DNA of 64,000 nucleotides from Laguncularia racemosa. Lineage: Eukaryota > Streptophyta > Magnoliopsida > Myrtales > Combretaceae. The notes under the pieces were generated by a model. The model was not told where the DNA came from. It made no database searches and worked only from the letters and a program-made list of their open reading frames with translations. Each line of letters starts with the position of its first letter. The stretch's first letter is position 1. Shown piece by piece: positions 46,016 to 59,257 of this stretch. Both the position numbers and the translations under genes were made by a program. Location of the stretch: positions 2,356,001 through 2,420,000 of the forward strand of contig JBBMOL010000012.1 of NCBI GenBank assembly GCA_037954665.1. Direction: 5' to 3'.

Positions 46016-47975
46016 ATGAAAGAAGTTAGAGAGTGTTGCTGCAATTTACTGGTTGTGGAGAAGGAGAATAGGCTAGGGAAATACTTGGGACTACCTACAA
46101 ATTGGGGGAGATCTAAATACAAAGCATGGGCTTTGTCAAGTACAGGATTAGAGCTAAACTACAGGGCTGGAAAAGTTTATTCCTTTCACCAGGAGGAAAA
46201 GAAGTTCTACTCAAGCCAGTTGGATTTGCTACAGCTAATTATGCTATGTGGGTGTTCAAATTTATAAAAAAGATGGTGTAAGGAGATGACATCTATCATG
46301 GCCAGATTCTAATGGAGAGGTGATCAAAACAAAAGAAGATTCATTGGAAGCGACAGGCAGATATTAACATTCCTATAAAAGAAGGGGGTCTTGGTTTTAA
46401 GGAGTTAGAACTTTTTAATGATGCAATGTCAGTAAAAATGGCTTGGAGAATCATCACTAAACCTGAAACACTTTGGGTACGAGTCCCATGGAGTGTATAT
46501 TTTCCATATAAACGAAAATTTTAAACTTGCCAAAAGAAGGTAAATCAGGATGGTTTTTGCAAAGTTTACCGAGAGGAAAGGTCATGTTGGAGAATGGCTG
46601 CTAGCATATAGGAAACTGTCTTAGAATTGATGTGTGGTGCCAAGTTCGGGGGATTTTATTGGTCATCCTTTATTCCTAAATCAGGTTGATGAAGAACAGT
46701 TAGTTCATACTCTTATTGATCAAGATTCAAAAGCTTAGAAGGTTTTTGAACGTTACGAGGTGGTTGCCTAAAGAACAGGTAAAACCTATCCAATCTATTC
46801 ATTTTCCTTAACAAAGTAGAAGTGGTAGTTTGTAGCCCTATGAGAGAAATGGCAATTACTTTGTCAAATCTGGCCATGGTAGATTGAACTATAAGCAAGA
46901 GCAGACCAAAAGGGATAAAGCCTCAACTTCTTTCCAAATTGATAAGAAGCTGTGGACTGTTGATGTATTGCCCAAAATCAAGCATCATATTTGGAGAGCT
47001 TGCACCAATGCCCTTGCAACAAATAAAAGCTTGTTTAGAAGAAACTACAAACAAAATTCAAATTGTCATTTCTGCACCTCAGTGAAGACAACTGAGCATT
47101 CGTTGCTTAAATGTTGCTGGACAAAGTGTGTGTGGTTCTACTTGCTAGGATTTAATTGTGCTGAAATTCCAGCAAGAAGATCCGATAGATGGTCGTGGCT
47201 TCTCGTTGAACACATGTCAAAATTTGACGATGCATGGAGAAGGAAAGTGCAACAAACATTTATGGTGTGTTGGTATATTTGGAAGCACATAAATGAAGTA
47301 GTGATTGAGAAAAAGCAGTTGAATCCTGCATCTGTGGTTGAAGGGGTGTGTTGTTTGTTAGCAGAGCATACTGGTTTAGGAAATATGCAGATTCATAATA
47401 TCCCTAAGCGAAATCTTAGTAGCGGATGGACTCCACCAAGAAATAATGTGATAAAAATAAATTGTGATGTTGCTTTTGATTTGCAAACAAAAGAATTTGG
47501 TGCTGGTGTTTTAACGTGTGACGTTGGAGGCTTACTTCTTGCTCCTTTGGCTTCTCCAACTTGTGCTACTGATGTTGAATCTGCTGAGGCCTTAATGAGA
47601 GCAGGTATGGTGTTAGCTAAAGAAAAGAAGTGGCCTAATATTTAGGTTGAGATGGACAGTCAACTAATCTTCAACAGCACTAAGGATTCAACAAAAGCTT
47701 CATGGAAGACTTGCTCTATCGTGGAAGAAATCCTCTCTTTAAAACTTCCTTTTTTTATGTACTTTCTCTTTAATAAATCGCAAAGCAAACGCATGTGCTA
47801 ATCGAGTTACATCCCATGGCAAGAAAGAGATGTGCATTGATTTTTGGGAGCCTTTTCTCCCATCCCTTTTATTGAATTTGTTATCAGTTGATTGCAGCTC
47901 TAGGTTGCCTGATTTCTGATGGTTTTGTTGCTTTATGAGTAATAAAAATCCATTTTGGCAAAATAAATAAATAAT
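46016..47975 (+). pseudogene. LINE (plant L1) ORF2 3' half, 5' truncated
   Basis: Starts within the end of the RT domain (KYLGLPTNWGRSKYKAW, about 46,080), continues as broken frames with MTSIMARF.WRGDQNKR, KEGGLGFKELELFNDAM and KMAWRIITKPETLWVRV. An intact 253-codon stretch follows (46,884-47,645). In it lie a zf-RVT domain (residues 25-90; zinc ligands C61, C64, H72, C77) and an RVT_3 RNase H-like domain (residues 180-253 and on; acidic residues D195 in INCD and E235 in ESAEAL, then Asp in EMDSQ after the stop at 47,643-47,645). The tail ends with ATTTTGGCAAAATAAATAAA near 47,970. The protein would nick and reverse-transcribe its own RNA; this copy lacks the endonuclease and is dead. Confidence 0.9.
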
Positions 47976-47979
47976 TGTT

Positions 47980-50900
47980 CTGTAAAAAAGAAATAGTTAT
48001 TAATTAAGCAAGCATGCTATAAGTAAGAAATTAAAGGTGTCTTTTCAAGTTTTTAAGTCATTTGTCTCTCCTAAAACTATTATTGTATGCATGGCTGTTA
48101 AAATCATGACTCAACTCATATGATTCTAGAAATTTACAATTTTATGAGATTTTCCTAATTAAAATGGATGCAAAATGTTAAGATGTAGAATCTTAATAAA
48201 ATTATAAATTTATATTTGTTATAAAATTTTACAATTCTATATATTTTAGTTGGTAAAATCATTAATTTAACAATTATGGTTGTATGCATATATAGTTTTT
48301 GTATATGTATAATAATTAATTTATGCATGAATATGTTGAGGACTAGAATAATGAAATAAGAACGAAAATATTCCATTCCTAAAATAATAATAATAACAAA
48401 CAACAAAAGAACTAAAAATATATGGCATTCACACAAATTTTATTAGATGAGGTTTGTGTTTACAATGGATCATAATTGATAAGTTGAATTTTGAAAGAAT
48501 TTTGGCTTCAAAATTATAAACACAGGGTATTAGAGAGGTAGGCACAAGTCAATTCCCAACATAAAATTGACCTACAGAGTTCAAAACTAGAACTGAACGC
48601 TCGAACCCATGGAATCAGTAATTCCCTCCTTGGTTCCATGGGTATTTTATCAATAAAAATTTCACATAACAACATATACGTACCATTCTCTCCATTTCAC
48701 ATGGCACATTGCAAAAGCACAACACTTATACACAATAACACTCTCACACATTTTCACCACACAAAAGCTCACTCATCCACAAACATAAGCATTCACACAT
48801 CCAATAAACACACATACATTCTTATTTTACATAAACACAAACACATGCAAAGAGGCTCTCCGACACAACCTCTCTTTAACTTAGGGTAGTTTCTTAATGT
48901 TTCCCTCATTTCCCTTCAAAATATCTCAAATGTTAATATTTTCTTTCTATTATTAAATTTTTCAACTCTTATGTAATTATGTATCATAATAACCATTAGT
49001 TTGTTTATATTTGGTGTTACCCATATCATCACTTCATTTTGAATTTCTCAACAAATAAAGTAAGTGATTAGAATGGAAGGAATATAGAGTTCAAAAATTA
49101 AAGAGAGATGAAATGTGGGTCCCTATAATATTTTGTTTGTTTCACTTTTGGTAGAATACAATATATTTTCAACTTTAAAAATGTACGAAAATATTTTCTA
49201 ATAAGAATATGTAATACAATCATTTTCACTATTATTTTGAAATAAGCCATTAATATCGATTCTATGTGAGTATGAGTTCTCCAAGACCTTAGCCTGCAAT
49301 AAATTATCTACTACCTAACCAAACCTTAGTGTTGCTATTTGCTTGAACATTGATATCACTTAAGATAAAGTTGACAAATGCCAAAGTTCAAGCAAGTAGT
49401 TGAAATAGTGTTGACTAGGTAGCAAATAGTTCATTACATATTGAGGTCACCATGAAGACACATAACAAACACAAATGGCTATCTCAAAGTGATTAAAAAT
49501 TATTGAACATATTTTTCTCAAGAAATTTTCCATACTTTTTCCCAAAAATGGAAGTTCCTTACAATATTGATATTGGAATTAATGAAACATTAAAGGATTC
49601 ATCATCTCCCTCTAATTCTTGAACTTTATATTTCTCTTTATTTCCATCATTTGCTTCAATCTCAAAATTTGAAAGGAGGACAAATGGTGATTATGGTACT
49701 AGTTATAAAGTTATTTGTAAAGCTTTTAATGTGGAAAATATTGACATTAGTAGCGAAGTTATTATACCTGTAATATCTTGTTATAATTATAATTATAATA
49801 TTTTTTTTCATGTAATTGTAACTATAATATCTTCTTATAGATGGACTCATATCCCCCATCTATCGTAGTATTCAATTAATGTTATTAATTATAACGAAAT
49901 TTATTTGCAACTTAATAAGATAATCTTGATCGGTTGTATATTTTTAATGTGTTATGCAACTGACATTTGTTCTATTTACGCAACGTGCAAAATAAGGACA
50001 GGGGAGTAAGAAAAGAACTCAAAAAAATAAAAATAAATAAAGCTTCAATCGATCCATGAGTCATGAAACTTGACCCGAGACCAGCTCCGAAACCGAGGTT
50101 TAGAGGGCCGATTTCGGTCGACTCATGCTAGTTGAAGCCCCGTGCCCCGATCTATAGGGTGGTTAATCAAATCTACTTCATCTAATACAAATGAAACCGG
50201 TACACATATAGAATGTTATGAAGGGAGTCTTTATATTTAAAAAAAAAAAAAAAGGATGGGACTTTATAGAGATTTAAGGTTCAAGATACATTCAAATTCA
50301 AACTGTCCATTTTGATTTGTATACATGTTTTCAGAATACGAAGTCTTTGGGAATTTGAAGTTTCATTTTTATTTTAAGATGATCCTAAATGTGAATCAAC
50401 GTCCGCATGAAGAGTAGATTTGCATTTGATGGAGGAACTCAGTAATTTTTTCCTTTAAATTCCCCCCTACAAAATAGATAATCTAATTTTGTTACATTTC
50501 ATGCACAAAATAACTAGTCTACAAGGTATCGTTGTTTTATCATTTGTGAAGAAATTGTCTTTCGATTAAAGGAATAACTAATCTTTCAGAGCATATGACA
50601 GCCATTCATACTTCTATATCCTTTTTGGGCAAGAGATCTAGTAGATCAATACATTGCAATTGTCGAAGGCAGAGGAGACGTGGGAACGGGCAGATACCTG
50701 TGGGATTGGTTTTACGTGAGATGGTCACTAGCCGACGATTTCTGTGTGCGGTGGACAATATTTAGATTCTTTTGGCAGTCAATAGCAGACGACTCTTTTT
50801 CTTTTTCTTCTTCTCTTTATTATTATTTTTTCTCATTGTGATGTAATGAATGAGGATGGTGAAGTTATCACAACACCAGACATATTCTCATTCGGAGTTT

Positions 50901-51425
50901 ACGTTTCTCCCTCAGTGGAGACAATCATTTCAGGATTATCATTATTTGGTTTGATACGGATACAAAGAAATGACTGTACGTACATAAATATCATTTGGTT
51001 GCCGCTATTTTCACGTATTATGAAGCCACGCCATACCATCCATTCATTCATGTGAAGTACTAGTACCATAAAAAACTTTTCTCATGCTAAGAGAGGCTTC
51101 AAAAACTTCTCCGCTTTAGGGATCACATAACCGGGGCATTCTAAACCTGCTGAAATCCCTGAGATACAGGTTGAGTCATCACAGCACAAAGTCCAAACTT
51201 ACTCGAGTGAAATAAAATAGGCATCTCACCGTTAACGTGGAAGGAAGTCGAACTGCAGTGTAAGTTGATTGGAGAGAAATGCTAGACGATAAAAGATTAA
51301 AAAGCCCATCTCCTGGAAAGCTAACAATAAAACAGATTATATAGCGAGCAATGCATCGAGTCAAAGCATTTTTATTTTTCATGATTCCAGTTGCCTTAAT
51401 GGATTTCCCTAGCGGGCTTACTAAT
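47980..51425. other. Intergenic region between LINE and Ran, no gene recognised
   Basis: Frames of 65-93 codons occur (48,155-48,436 minus; 48,638-48,889 plus; 50,846-51,055 plus) without domain or codon pattern of a gene. 48,660-48,860 is CACA-rich. 50,640-50,830 has somewhat higher GC and a C/T-rich run, which could be a promoter-like stretch, but no downstream coding region follows. Confidence 0.45.
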
Positions 51426-51432
51426 CTTGATA

Positions 51433-51792
51433 TTTATTAAATTGTTCCCTCTCTTCGGTTTTATTAAGCATTATAACCCTTTCATGGAAATACAATTTTA
51501 GAAAAGCAGCAGACTCTTTGGATACTAAAAAGACACTACCGTACCAATTGCTACAACTCAATTTCATAAGCATACATATTACAGTAAGGACAGAGAAATT
51601 TATAACTAACAATGCATGAGTCTCTCACAGACAAGAACTGTTAACGCTTGTGAAGGCAGCATTAACCAAAGGAAAAGCCTAATCTAATGCAAACAATAAT
51701 CCAATAACATTAGCGCATTTCCTGAGCCCCACATCATATCCCCGGATGAATGGCGCAAGGGATCGAATGGCCTTCAACGAAGCCAACAACAT
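51433..51792 (-). terminator. Ran 3' UTR and candidate poly(A) signals
   Basis: Downstream of the TAG stop (51,793-51,795), minus-strand AATAAA hexamers occur at 51,460-51,465 and 51,433-51,438, about 330-360 bases after the stop. This is a normal 3' UTR length in plants, but the actual cleavage site cannot be told. Confidence 0.4.
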
Positions 51793-54700
51793 CTACTCGA
51801 ATGTGTCATCATCATCGTCTGGGAGAGGCTGACTAGCAGCTGCTGCAAGTTCTGCTTCATGCCTGTATCCAAAGAAACGGGTCAATAAAACAAATTAAAA
51901 TTGACTCATCATAAACAGAGTTGAGGATTGCCACAACCGTAACCAGACAAGAGTAGGTCCTTTTATTTCCTAAAGTCAGGCAAGCCTGGATGTTAAACTA
52001 GTCTATAATAAATAAACACAATCCACATTCTCATGATTGAGCAACCCACCACTCCAATTAGCGCTTTGAGAAAAACATGCAACAATCAATTATTTTTTAA
52101 TGCAAAATTAATGATTCAGGAGGTATGTTTCTTACTGTTGCTGTGCAGCCACGTCAATCTGCACTTCAGGAGGAGCAAGAGCAGGAGATTCCACAAAGTG
52201 TAGGTTAGGGTCCCTGAAATGAACCAAAAACATGAGTCAACAATTTCCAAAAATCCTGTGGGACCCCAACTCATTCATACACAGAATGGAAAAAGTTTAC
52301 ATTACCCTGCAAGTTTCCTTGCTAGATAGAGGAAAGGTTTCTCAAAATTGTAGTTACTTTTAGCAGAAATTTCATAGTACTGCAGGTTCTTCTTCCTGTG
52401 GAATGTAACCTGCTTTGCCTTGACTTGTCTGTTCTTTACATCAACCTTGTTTCCACACAGGACAATGGGTATATTCTCACACACCCTATCAATGGGATAT
52501 ACATAACAAAATGCATAGATAAAAATGTGTGTCAAAAATGCATGTCACAAAACAAATAACCTGAAAAAGATTCTTTGGGGGAAAAAAAAAAAAAAAAGGC
52601 TCCCAAGAGTATTTGACAAACCTGCAGAGATCACGATGCCAGGTTGGGACATTCTTGTATGTCAATCTAGCTGTAACATCAAACATGATGATGGCACATT
52701 GTCCATGGATGCTGCCAACAATTGTAGACACATCTCTCAGTAATCCATGAAAGAAAAACATACAGACAATGTGACAGCATGAAACAATGTAAGGCCTTGA
52801 AACATGCAGTACATTGCCATAATCCATTGTGACAATAGAGAACACAGAAGAAGACAATAAGAATAAGAATGTCATGCAAGAAAAGGAGAGTTAAATAATA
52901 GATTATACAAATGTATGCATAGCAAGATTAAAATATAGATTCTGATTCAAATAAATAAATAAATAAGATTAAAAGATAGATCTTATAGTCACTACATAAC
53001 ATTTATATTGTTAAGACAATCCACATCACATGCTCCTTCTTTTCAAGGCTTAAGAACCCCATCATTGGGGGGAGGTTCTTCAATTTTTTAGGATCCTCTG
53101 ACAAGGACCCCAAAAAAGGTTACTCCTACCTTTTTTTTTTTTTACTTTTTTGTGTTAGTTTGTATATAATTTTTGTATTATGGGTCCCATAAATAATATT
53201 AATAAATGTTACAGAACCCTTTTAAAGGACCTTAGGGTAAAATAGAATGGTCCTTAAATAAAAGAGTTACTTAAAATATTGACATATCACTTAGAGACTC
53301 CAAATGGGATCCTTAGGTTTGAGGATAGTCGGAGAGTAAAATAGAATGGTCCCTAAATAAAAGAGTTCCTTAAAATATTGACAAGTCACTTAGGAACTCT
53401 AAATGGGGTCCTTAGGGTGGGGGATAATCCAATAATAGGCTCCAACAATTTCTGACATAACACTCACTTGATTGCATAATTTGTACTTGGGATTTCCCAA
53501 CTTCAAATCCCAAAGCTTAACCCATTTTAACAACAGACCAACACATCAAGTTGTCAGGTTCAGACAGACTCAACCCCACTGGAAGATACAAAGTGTGGAT
53601 CTATCTACTATTTGATAGCTGAGAGTGCTTGAGCAGTGCTTAAGTGACAACAAAAACAAAATACAAAATGAGCTATCTACAAAAACAGAATGACCACATA
53701 GAGTAGTGACTTTTAGCAGTAAGTAGTTGGGAAGAAGACAACAATGTCTAGCCACTAGTGATAGTGGTTAACAATAAAAAAAATGCTAATAAACAATGTG
53801 AAAAATGATTTCATCTTCTTAAAATTGAAAATCATTTTCCCTATTTTCAATTGACATTTCCTATGATGGTTAACCACCAACAACTTTTGCCTCCCATTAT
53901 CACTAGCTACTAAAAACCACACCTTTCATCTAAATTTATAACATTTGATAATTCTAAAAATCTTAATCATAGCAACATTTGAAATAAGTCCAAAGAAAGC
54001 TTTTCACAAAGCAAACTCATCCTAAATAACTACATATCAACAAAAGAAAAAAAAAATGAAAATAGCCCCACTAAGACTATGTGCTTACTAATAACCATCT
54101 CTAAGACCACCAAATTTCTCCTGTCCTGCAGTGTCCCAGCAGTAAAATCTGAGTTTCCCACAGTTGGTAAAAAAGTCCAAAGGATGCACCTCAACACCAA
54201 TAGTTGCTGTCCATAACAAACATATTGTTAAATGCATATTGAAATTGATAAGCAGTGATAACAATTATATACAATTAAACCAGAAAATCCTCTAACAAAA
54301 GAATGCATTGCTTGGATGCTTACGCTCGTATTTCTTCTCAAACTCCCCCGTAAGATGCCTCTTCACAAAAGTCGTTTTGCCTGCACATTTACCATTTAGC
54401 ACATTCATTCATCAACAATTGGTGATTTCAGTGAGGATAAAGATCATAGAATTACAGCCTAGATGCATTCATGCAATTGCAGCCTAGATGCATTTGCTTA
54501 TTTTTATCTTTAAACCTCATTTTCTGGCAAGTTTTAACTCATCATTTATCAAGGGAGGATAAAAACTAAACCTCAGAGGGAATGTGAGTAAAAACAACCC
54601 CATAATCATAAGTTGTATCATCAAGTGCATTTTAACATCTCAATACACAATTGTGTGCACCCTAGAATGGTAATTCACAAATCTGAGAAGACCAAAAGGC

Positions 54701-55536
54701 ACATGAATAAAGGTAAAACACGAAGTAGACAACATAAATAATCCTAATAGGTCCAAACACAATTAAACTGGACGCAATAATAATAATAATAATTATTATA
54801 TAATATATAACCATATTTATGTATTTTCCGCATAATACAAATTCAACATGAAATGAAATCCAAACACGGCCACCAACATGAATTGACACCACTGCAACCT
54901 GGGGAACAATATTCACCAAATATCGGAGTTCTCGGAGCATGCATTACATTTTTACAGTGCCGAGAATGACCGCACATACTTCAAGTCTTGCAATGATGCA
55001 AAAAATGACTGGTTAGTAGTAGCCGTAACAATAAACCCAAACTTCCCACCCCTTCCTTGAAATCCCTTAATTCAAATCACAGAATCATGTTACCCATAAA
55101 AAAATCACATAATCGCAGTTTCATAAGAATTTTGCATACGCAAATGCTAACTACGAAAATCATTAGTCGATAGTGATAAATTTTAGATCCAAACAAAAAG
55201 AACTAAATCATATTTTGTGTTAAAATTATGTTAAAAAATCTAATCTAGCAAGTGTAAACCTAGAAGTGACAAAATAAAAAGAAATTAACAAGAAAAAAAA
55301 AAAAGAAAATTTACCAGTGCCTCCATCACCGACAATAACGAGCTTAAAACTCGGGTAATCAACAGTCTGTTGATTCGGCAAAGCCTACAAACCCAATTCA
55401 TAAATCAACGAAACGAATACAAACCCTAGCTAAAAACCCTAACTTTTACTAACGATAACAAAGAAAGAGGCAAAAAACACATGGGAAAAAAAATCAAATT
55501 TTAAGCATGAAGAGAAAGGTAGAGAGTGATTACCAT
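51793..55536 (-). CDS. RAN: GTP-binding nuclear protein Ran, 8 coding exons, intact
   Basis: Small GTPase that drives nuclear import and export and spindle assembly by cycling between Ran-GTP in the nucleus and Ran-GDP in the cytoplasm. Coding exons (minus strand): 55,534-55,536; 55,315-55,384; 54,324-54,380; 54,089-54,206; 52,622-52,711; 52,306-52,485; 52,136-52,213; 51,793-51,862. They total 666 nt, 221 residues plus stop, the usual plant Ran length. All seven introns have GT-AG ends. Motifs: P-loop GDGGTGKT (20-27), effector EPTIGVEV (43-50), DTAGQE (68-73), NKVD (125-128), EISAK (151-155) and the acidic tail DDDDDTFE. No catalytic residue is missing. Exon 1 holds only the ATG; the ATG is chosen because the exon 2 frame begins [14 protein letters not shown] and the only upstream in-frame ATG with a GT donor is at 55,534-55,536. 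Sequence alone cannot say which Ran paralogue this is. Confidence 0.97.
53045..53430. repeat. MITE-like insertion in Ran intron 4, with internal duplication
   Basis: Ends carry AAGAACCCCAT (53,052) and its near complement ATGGGGTCCTTAG (53,403). Inside, two direct copies of about 90 bp (about 53,230-53,320 and 53,335-53,420) share GTAAAATAGAATGGTCC. It lies in the 1,377-bp intron between exons 5 and 4 and away from the splice sites. Confidence 0.6.
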
Positions 55537-55720
55537 TGGGTAGGGTGTTGACTGTGAGATACTAAGGAGAGAGAAATGAAAGAAAGGAAATGAGGGACAG
55601 ACGGCAGGCTTCAAGTTAGGGTTTTAAACGTGGAGAGAAGATGGGTAGCTAGACAGAGGGATGGAGCGAGTTTTGATAAGTTAGCTTCGTTATTACGCTA
55701 TAATTTGGGCCGTCGGATTA
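55537..55720 (-). promoter_or_regulatory. Ran promoter and 5' UTR
   Basis: Minus-strand order: site II-type motif GGCCCA (55,706-55,711), a weak TATA-like AATTATAG (about 55,699-55,706), telo-box AAAACCCTAA (55,616-55,625), then a CT-rich leader (TTTCCTTTCTTTCATTTCTC region, 55,570-55,595) up to the ATG. Site II plus telo-box is the common signature of plant housekeeping and growth-linked genes. The transcription start is not fixed. Confidence 0.65.
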
Positions 55721-56579
55721 GGATACTTCTTTCCTCACAAGGTTTGTACTTTTGCGAGGGATTTTGTTGGCTAATTGCTAATTTTCATTGTATTCACTTT
55801 AATTTACAGGAAGAAAATAAAGTACAAAATATATTTGCCCAACTTCAACGAAAAAAGAAAAAAAAATTGTCGAACAGAAATAAAAATTTGAATCACAGGT
55901 GTTGTCAAATGAAAAAAGAGTTTTTGAAATTAAAAAATAAAATAAAATTGTGATTTTATATTAAATATTCAATATGATTATCTGTAAATAATGAAATGAT
56001 GTAAAAGTGAAAACTAAAAGTTTGATATTTCATTCCTGTTGATTAATTTCAATAATTATAAGGAATAATGATATTTTATTTTAAACAATTTAAAAACATG
56101 GAGTCACATTATTTATCTTCCTTCTTTCATCCTTGAGTTTCCTTTTAAAAATATAATTAAAAAGTAAATTCTAACCTCTATTCTTTTTTTTTATTCAAAA
56201 AGATAGATATTAAATATTCAAATTAATGTATATAGTAACTAATTAAATGCAACCAAAATCAAATAGAGAAGTAAAATTATTTTCAACCAAATAAATAAAT
56301 TTGGTTGTAAATGTTAAGTTCATTTCAAGAAAAATCTTTCTTACCCTCTTTAACTATTTTTGGATGAAATATTTTTATTAATTGATTGTGAATGTAACCC
56401 GAAATAGGTATTTATTACGAATTCCTTAATCTCCAATATATTGAATAGTTATTAAAACTCCAAAGTTGTATTATTAGAAAAGGATAAAGCTGAAATAGAA
56501 ATATAATGCCATAATAAAATAATCATTTCATGACAATAGAAAAGAGAATGGCTAGAATTCTACTTTCTTGTTACATTAC

Positions 56580-59220
56580 ATTTAGTATGTACAAAATGAT
56601 CTAAAATGGAACAAATCAAATCATTCCGGTTTAGCAATGCACCTTGCCTTCACCTATTTGTTGCCCCACCAAAATCGAGTAATAAAACTATAAATCTTGT
56701 TACACCATCTTAATAAAAACTTAAAATTACCCATCAGTTAAGTAGGAGTTGTGTAAACAACCAACTTAACAAGAGCTCTTCACCTTGTCACACTAAGTTG
56801 GTTTTGCTTCTACCCTAGAAGTTTCTTTAAGATCTTATTCTTAATGAATAGTAGCGCTTCATTCTTAGACTTATCCCACAAGCTAGCTAAGCCTAAATAT
56901 TTTTCAAGATTTAAGATGCACTAAACCCTAATAGTCCTGCCAATCACTATTGAACTTTCTATAAAGGGCTCTTGCAAAAATAAAATAAAATAATATAAAA
57001 AAAAAAAGAAGAAAAGAGAGATAAAAAAGCAAACAATAAGTAAGAGAGCATTAGATAACTTCTGGAAGGCTTTAAATCATTTAAAAGCCCCTAATCAACT
57101 AATTAGTTTAGGCCCTTAAATAACACATCAACTCTAATAATGAAAATCTAAGGAAATAGAGAACCCTTTGCCTTTAACCCCTAAAGGGTTTAGCATAACC
57201 CACAACTCTATCATTCACAAGCATACTACTAAAGTGACACAATGTATGACCCACTTAAACCGTCCATTAGCTAGCCCTAATTTAGACAAAACCGCTTTTA
57301 GAAAATCTCGTTTTACTCTATCATGAACTATGTTCATGTCAACTTTAAGAACACAACTAAAAAACTTATTGTTTCACTATTTTCGGGATGATGAAAAGAC
57401 CCATGTCCAATCAACATATTGTCTCAAATCAATCTTCCTAAAACAAAAGAACTTTTGACTTTTAGTAATAAACTCACCTAGTAAAGGCTTAAGATGATTC
57501 ACCATTATCTTAGAAATGACCTTATAAATAAAATACATAAACTAACAGTTCTATAGTGATTAACTAACTTTGGGTTAAGAATCTTAGAAATTAAAACTAA
57601 ATCAATAGAATTAGTGCTCTAGGAAAGGAAATTATAGAGAAGAAATGTTAGACTACCTTCACAATAGATGAGCTGATCATATTCTAGTAAATGTATTAAA
57701 AAATCCTTAGAAAGACATCCAATATTGCAACTTTTAAACCACCCATTTGAAAAACAGCCCTTTTTACCTTCTTTAGAGAGAAATATTAACACATAACACC
57801 TAATTATCTTCATGAGGGAAATATATGGCTCCACCCACTTTAAGCACTTGCTAAAGTCTCAAGAAGGACCACCTTTAAAGGTTGTTTTTGAAAGCTTACA
57901 AGTGGTCTAGCAATATCTTGCTCCTCATCCACCCCTTCATCACTTGGAACTTGAAGTTTTAGAATTTCATTTCTTTGTCCCTTAATTAAAGTACTATAAT
58001 GGAATTTAAAAAAAAAAAGTTGTATTGTAATCACCATACTTTAGCTAATCAACTTTAAAGCATTAGTGCCAAAACACTTTCGCCCCGTTTACTTCGCCAT
58101 AGTTAGAATTCCATTATGGCTCTATTACGTATGAAATAGCTATTATGTTGTTTACTTCACGGAATAAGAATTCATCACTAAATTGCAATTACATAAATCA
58201 CTAAATCACCATTCCTTAGCCAAAGCAGCATAATAGCAATTTAGGCTACATTTTTTCCCAAGCACATCTACACTAAAGAAGCAGAGGAAGAGGGATGTGC
58301 AAATTTGTCATAGAGATCCCATCACTAGTTGCCGTTGGTCATCACTTGTTATCCGTTGTTAGAGGTGTCCATTGATTAGTCATTGCCGTTAGAAACGTTG
58401 TCACTTGCCTCCGTCGATTTGTAGGAAGGAGGCATTTGTCGCCAGATTTGGCCAAGTGCTAGCCGTCGTCACTTGCACACCATTGCCATTGGTGTCCGTT
58501 GATCACTGCTGTCGTCAATCTGCAAGAAGGAGGCTTACGTCACTGGATCTTGCCAAGTGCATCTCGTCGTCGCTTACCCCCCATCGCTATTGGTCTCTGT
58601 CGTAGCTATTGTCCATTGATTAGTGGCGTCAGATATGTGCATCAATTCATCAATGGTTACTAGTAGTGGATCTACAGGAAAGAGCCTAAGTCACCGGCCA
58701 TTGTGAGGTACTTGTAGATTACGGTTTTTCAAAGACATAATTCAATTTTGGGCTTCAATATTATGTATCGACATTTAAGGATTCTTTCATTAAATCATTT
58801 ATTATTCAACCCTTATTCCTTTCTTTATTCCCTCAAGTAAATAATGTAGTCTCAATTCCATTATATCCAAGTAAATATCATCATACCAATTTACTATAAT
58901 GGCTATTCCCTAATAATAGTTATTCCATTACAGTCATATTTCATTCAGCGAAATAAATGAGCAGTTCCTTTCTACCATAAAGTTCATCTATTTTAGCAAC
59001 TAAATCTTCTTCATACTCTTTGACCTCCTCAACTTCCTTACCTTGCAATTGGCTAAGTTTAGTTAATAGTTTCTCAATTTCCACTCTATTATTAGTTATA
59101 GCCACCTTGCTCCATTTAGAGAGGTTCACATTACAATGTTCTACCTCAAACCCATCAACCTAATTTGTATCCAACGGTTACCAACAATATCTTCATAGCC
59201 TTCAATTATAACATTATACA
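56580..59220 (-). pseudogene. LINE (plant L1) ORF2 remnant in duplication unit 1
   Basis: On the minus strand: linker between endonuclease and RT (LSKWSKVAITNNRVEIEKLL, 59,129-59,060, then a Glu-rich coiled coil ELYGRKEL), then RT with VVFLK.DMNMVHDRVK (57,357-57,309, matching ..KLDMSKAYDRVEW), WVIHCVT, and downstream KYLGLASLWDKSKNEAL and ITRFWWGNK (56,910-56,700). Frequent stops and shifts. It is interrupted by a hAT-like insertion (58,082-58,960). The endonuclease is absent because the duplication breakpoint lies in the linker. It sits directly upstream of Ran on the same strand. Confidence 0.8.
58082..58960. mobile_element. hAT-like non-autonomous insertion 1
   Basis: Present in unit 1, absent at the matching place in unit 2 (CACTTTC joined to TTTCTACC at 62,676-62,690), which gives its limits. 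Flanks ACACTTTC (58,074-58,081) and GCAGTTCC (58,961-58,968) look like a decayed 8-bp duplication. The ends are imperfect inverted repeats around GTTTACTTCGC and GCGAAATAAAT. Inside, a unit of about 101 bp recurs (58,412 and 58,513: CGTCGATTTGTAGGAAGGAG / CGTCAATCTGCAAGAAGGAG). The 66-codon frame over it is not a gene. Confidence 0.65.
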
Positions 59221-59257
59221 TTAAAAAAGTAGCTAATAACCAAGTCAACAGATAACT

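Noticed and set aside
48155..48436. 93-codon minus frame, Ile/Leu-rich, membrane-like
   Set aside because: AT-rich sequence yields hydrophobic frames by chance; no leader, domain or partner gene.
52489..52875. 128-codon minus frame containing [17 protein letters not shown]
   Set aside because: It is Ran exon 5 read together with flanking intron sequence; the spliced model explains it fully.
55630..55953. 107-codon plus frame upstream of Ran
   Set aside because: Antisense to the Ran promoter, Lys/Asn-rich end, no domain, and not preserved as a frame in the duplicate at 60.1-60.3 kb.
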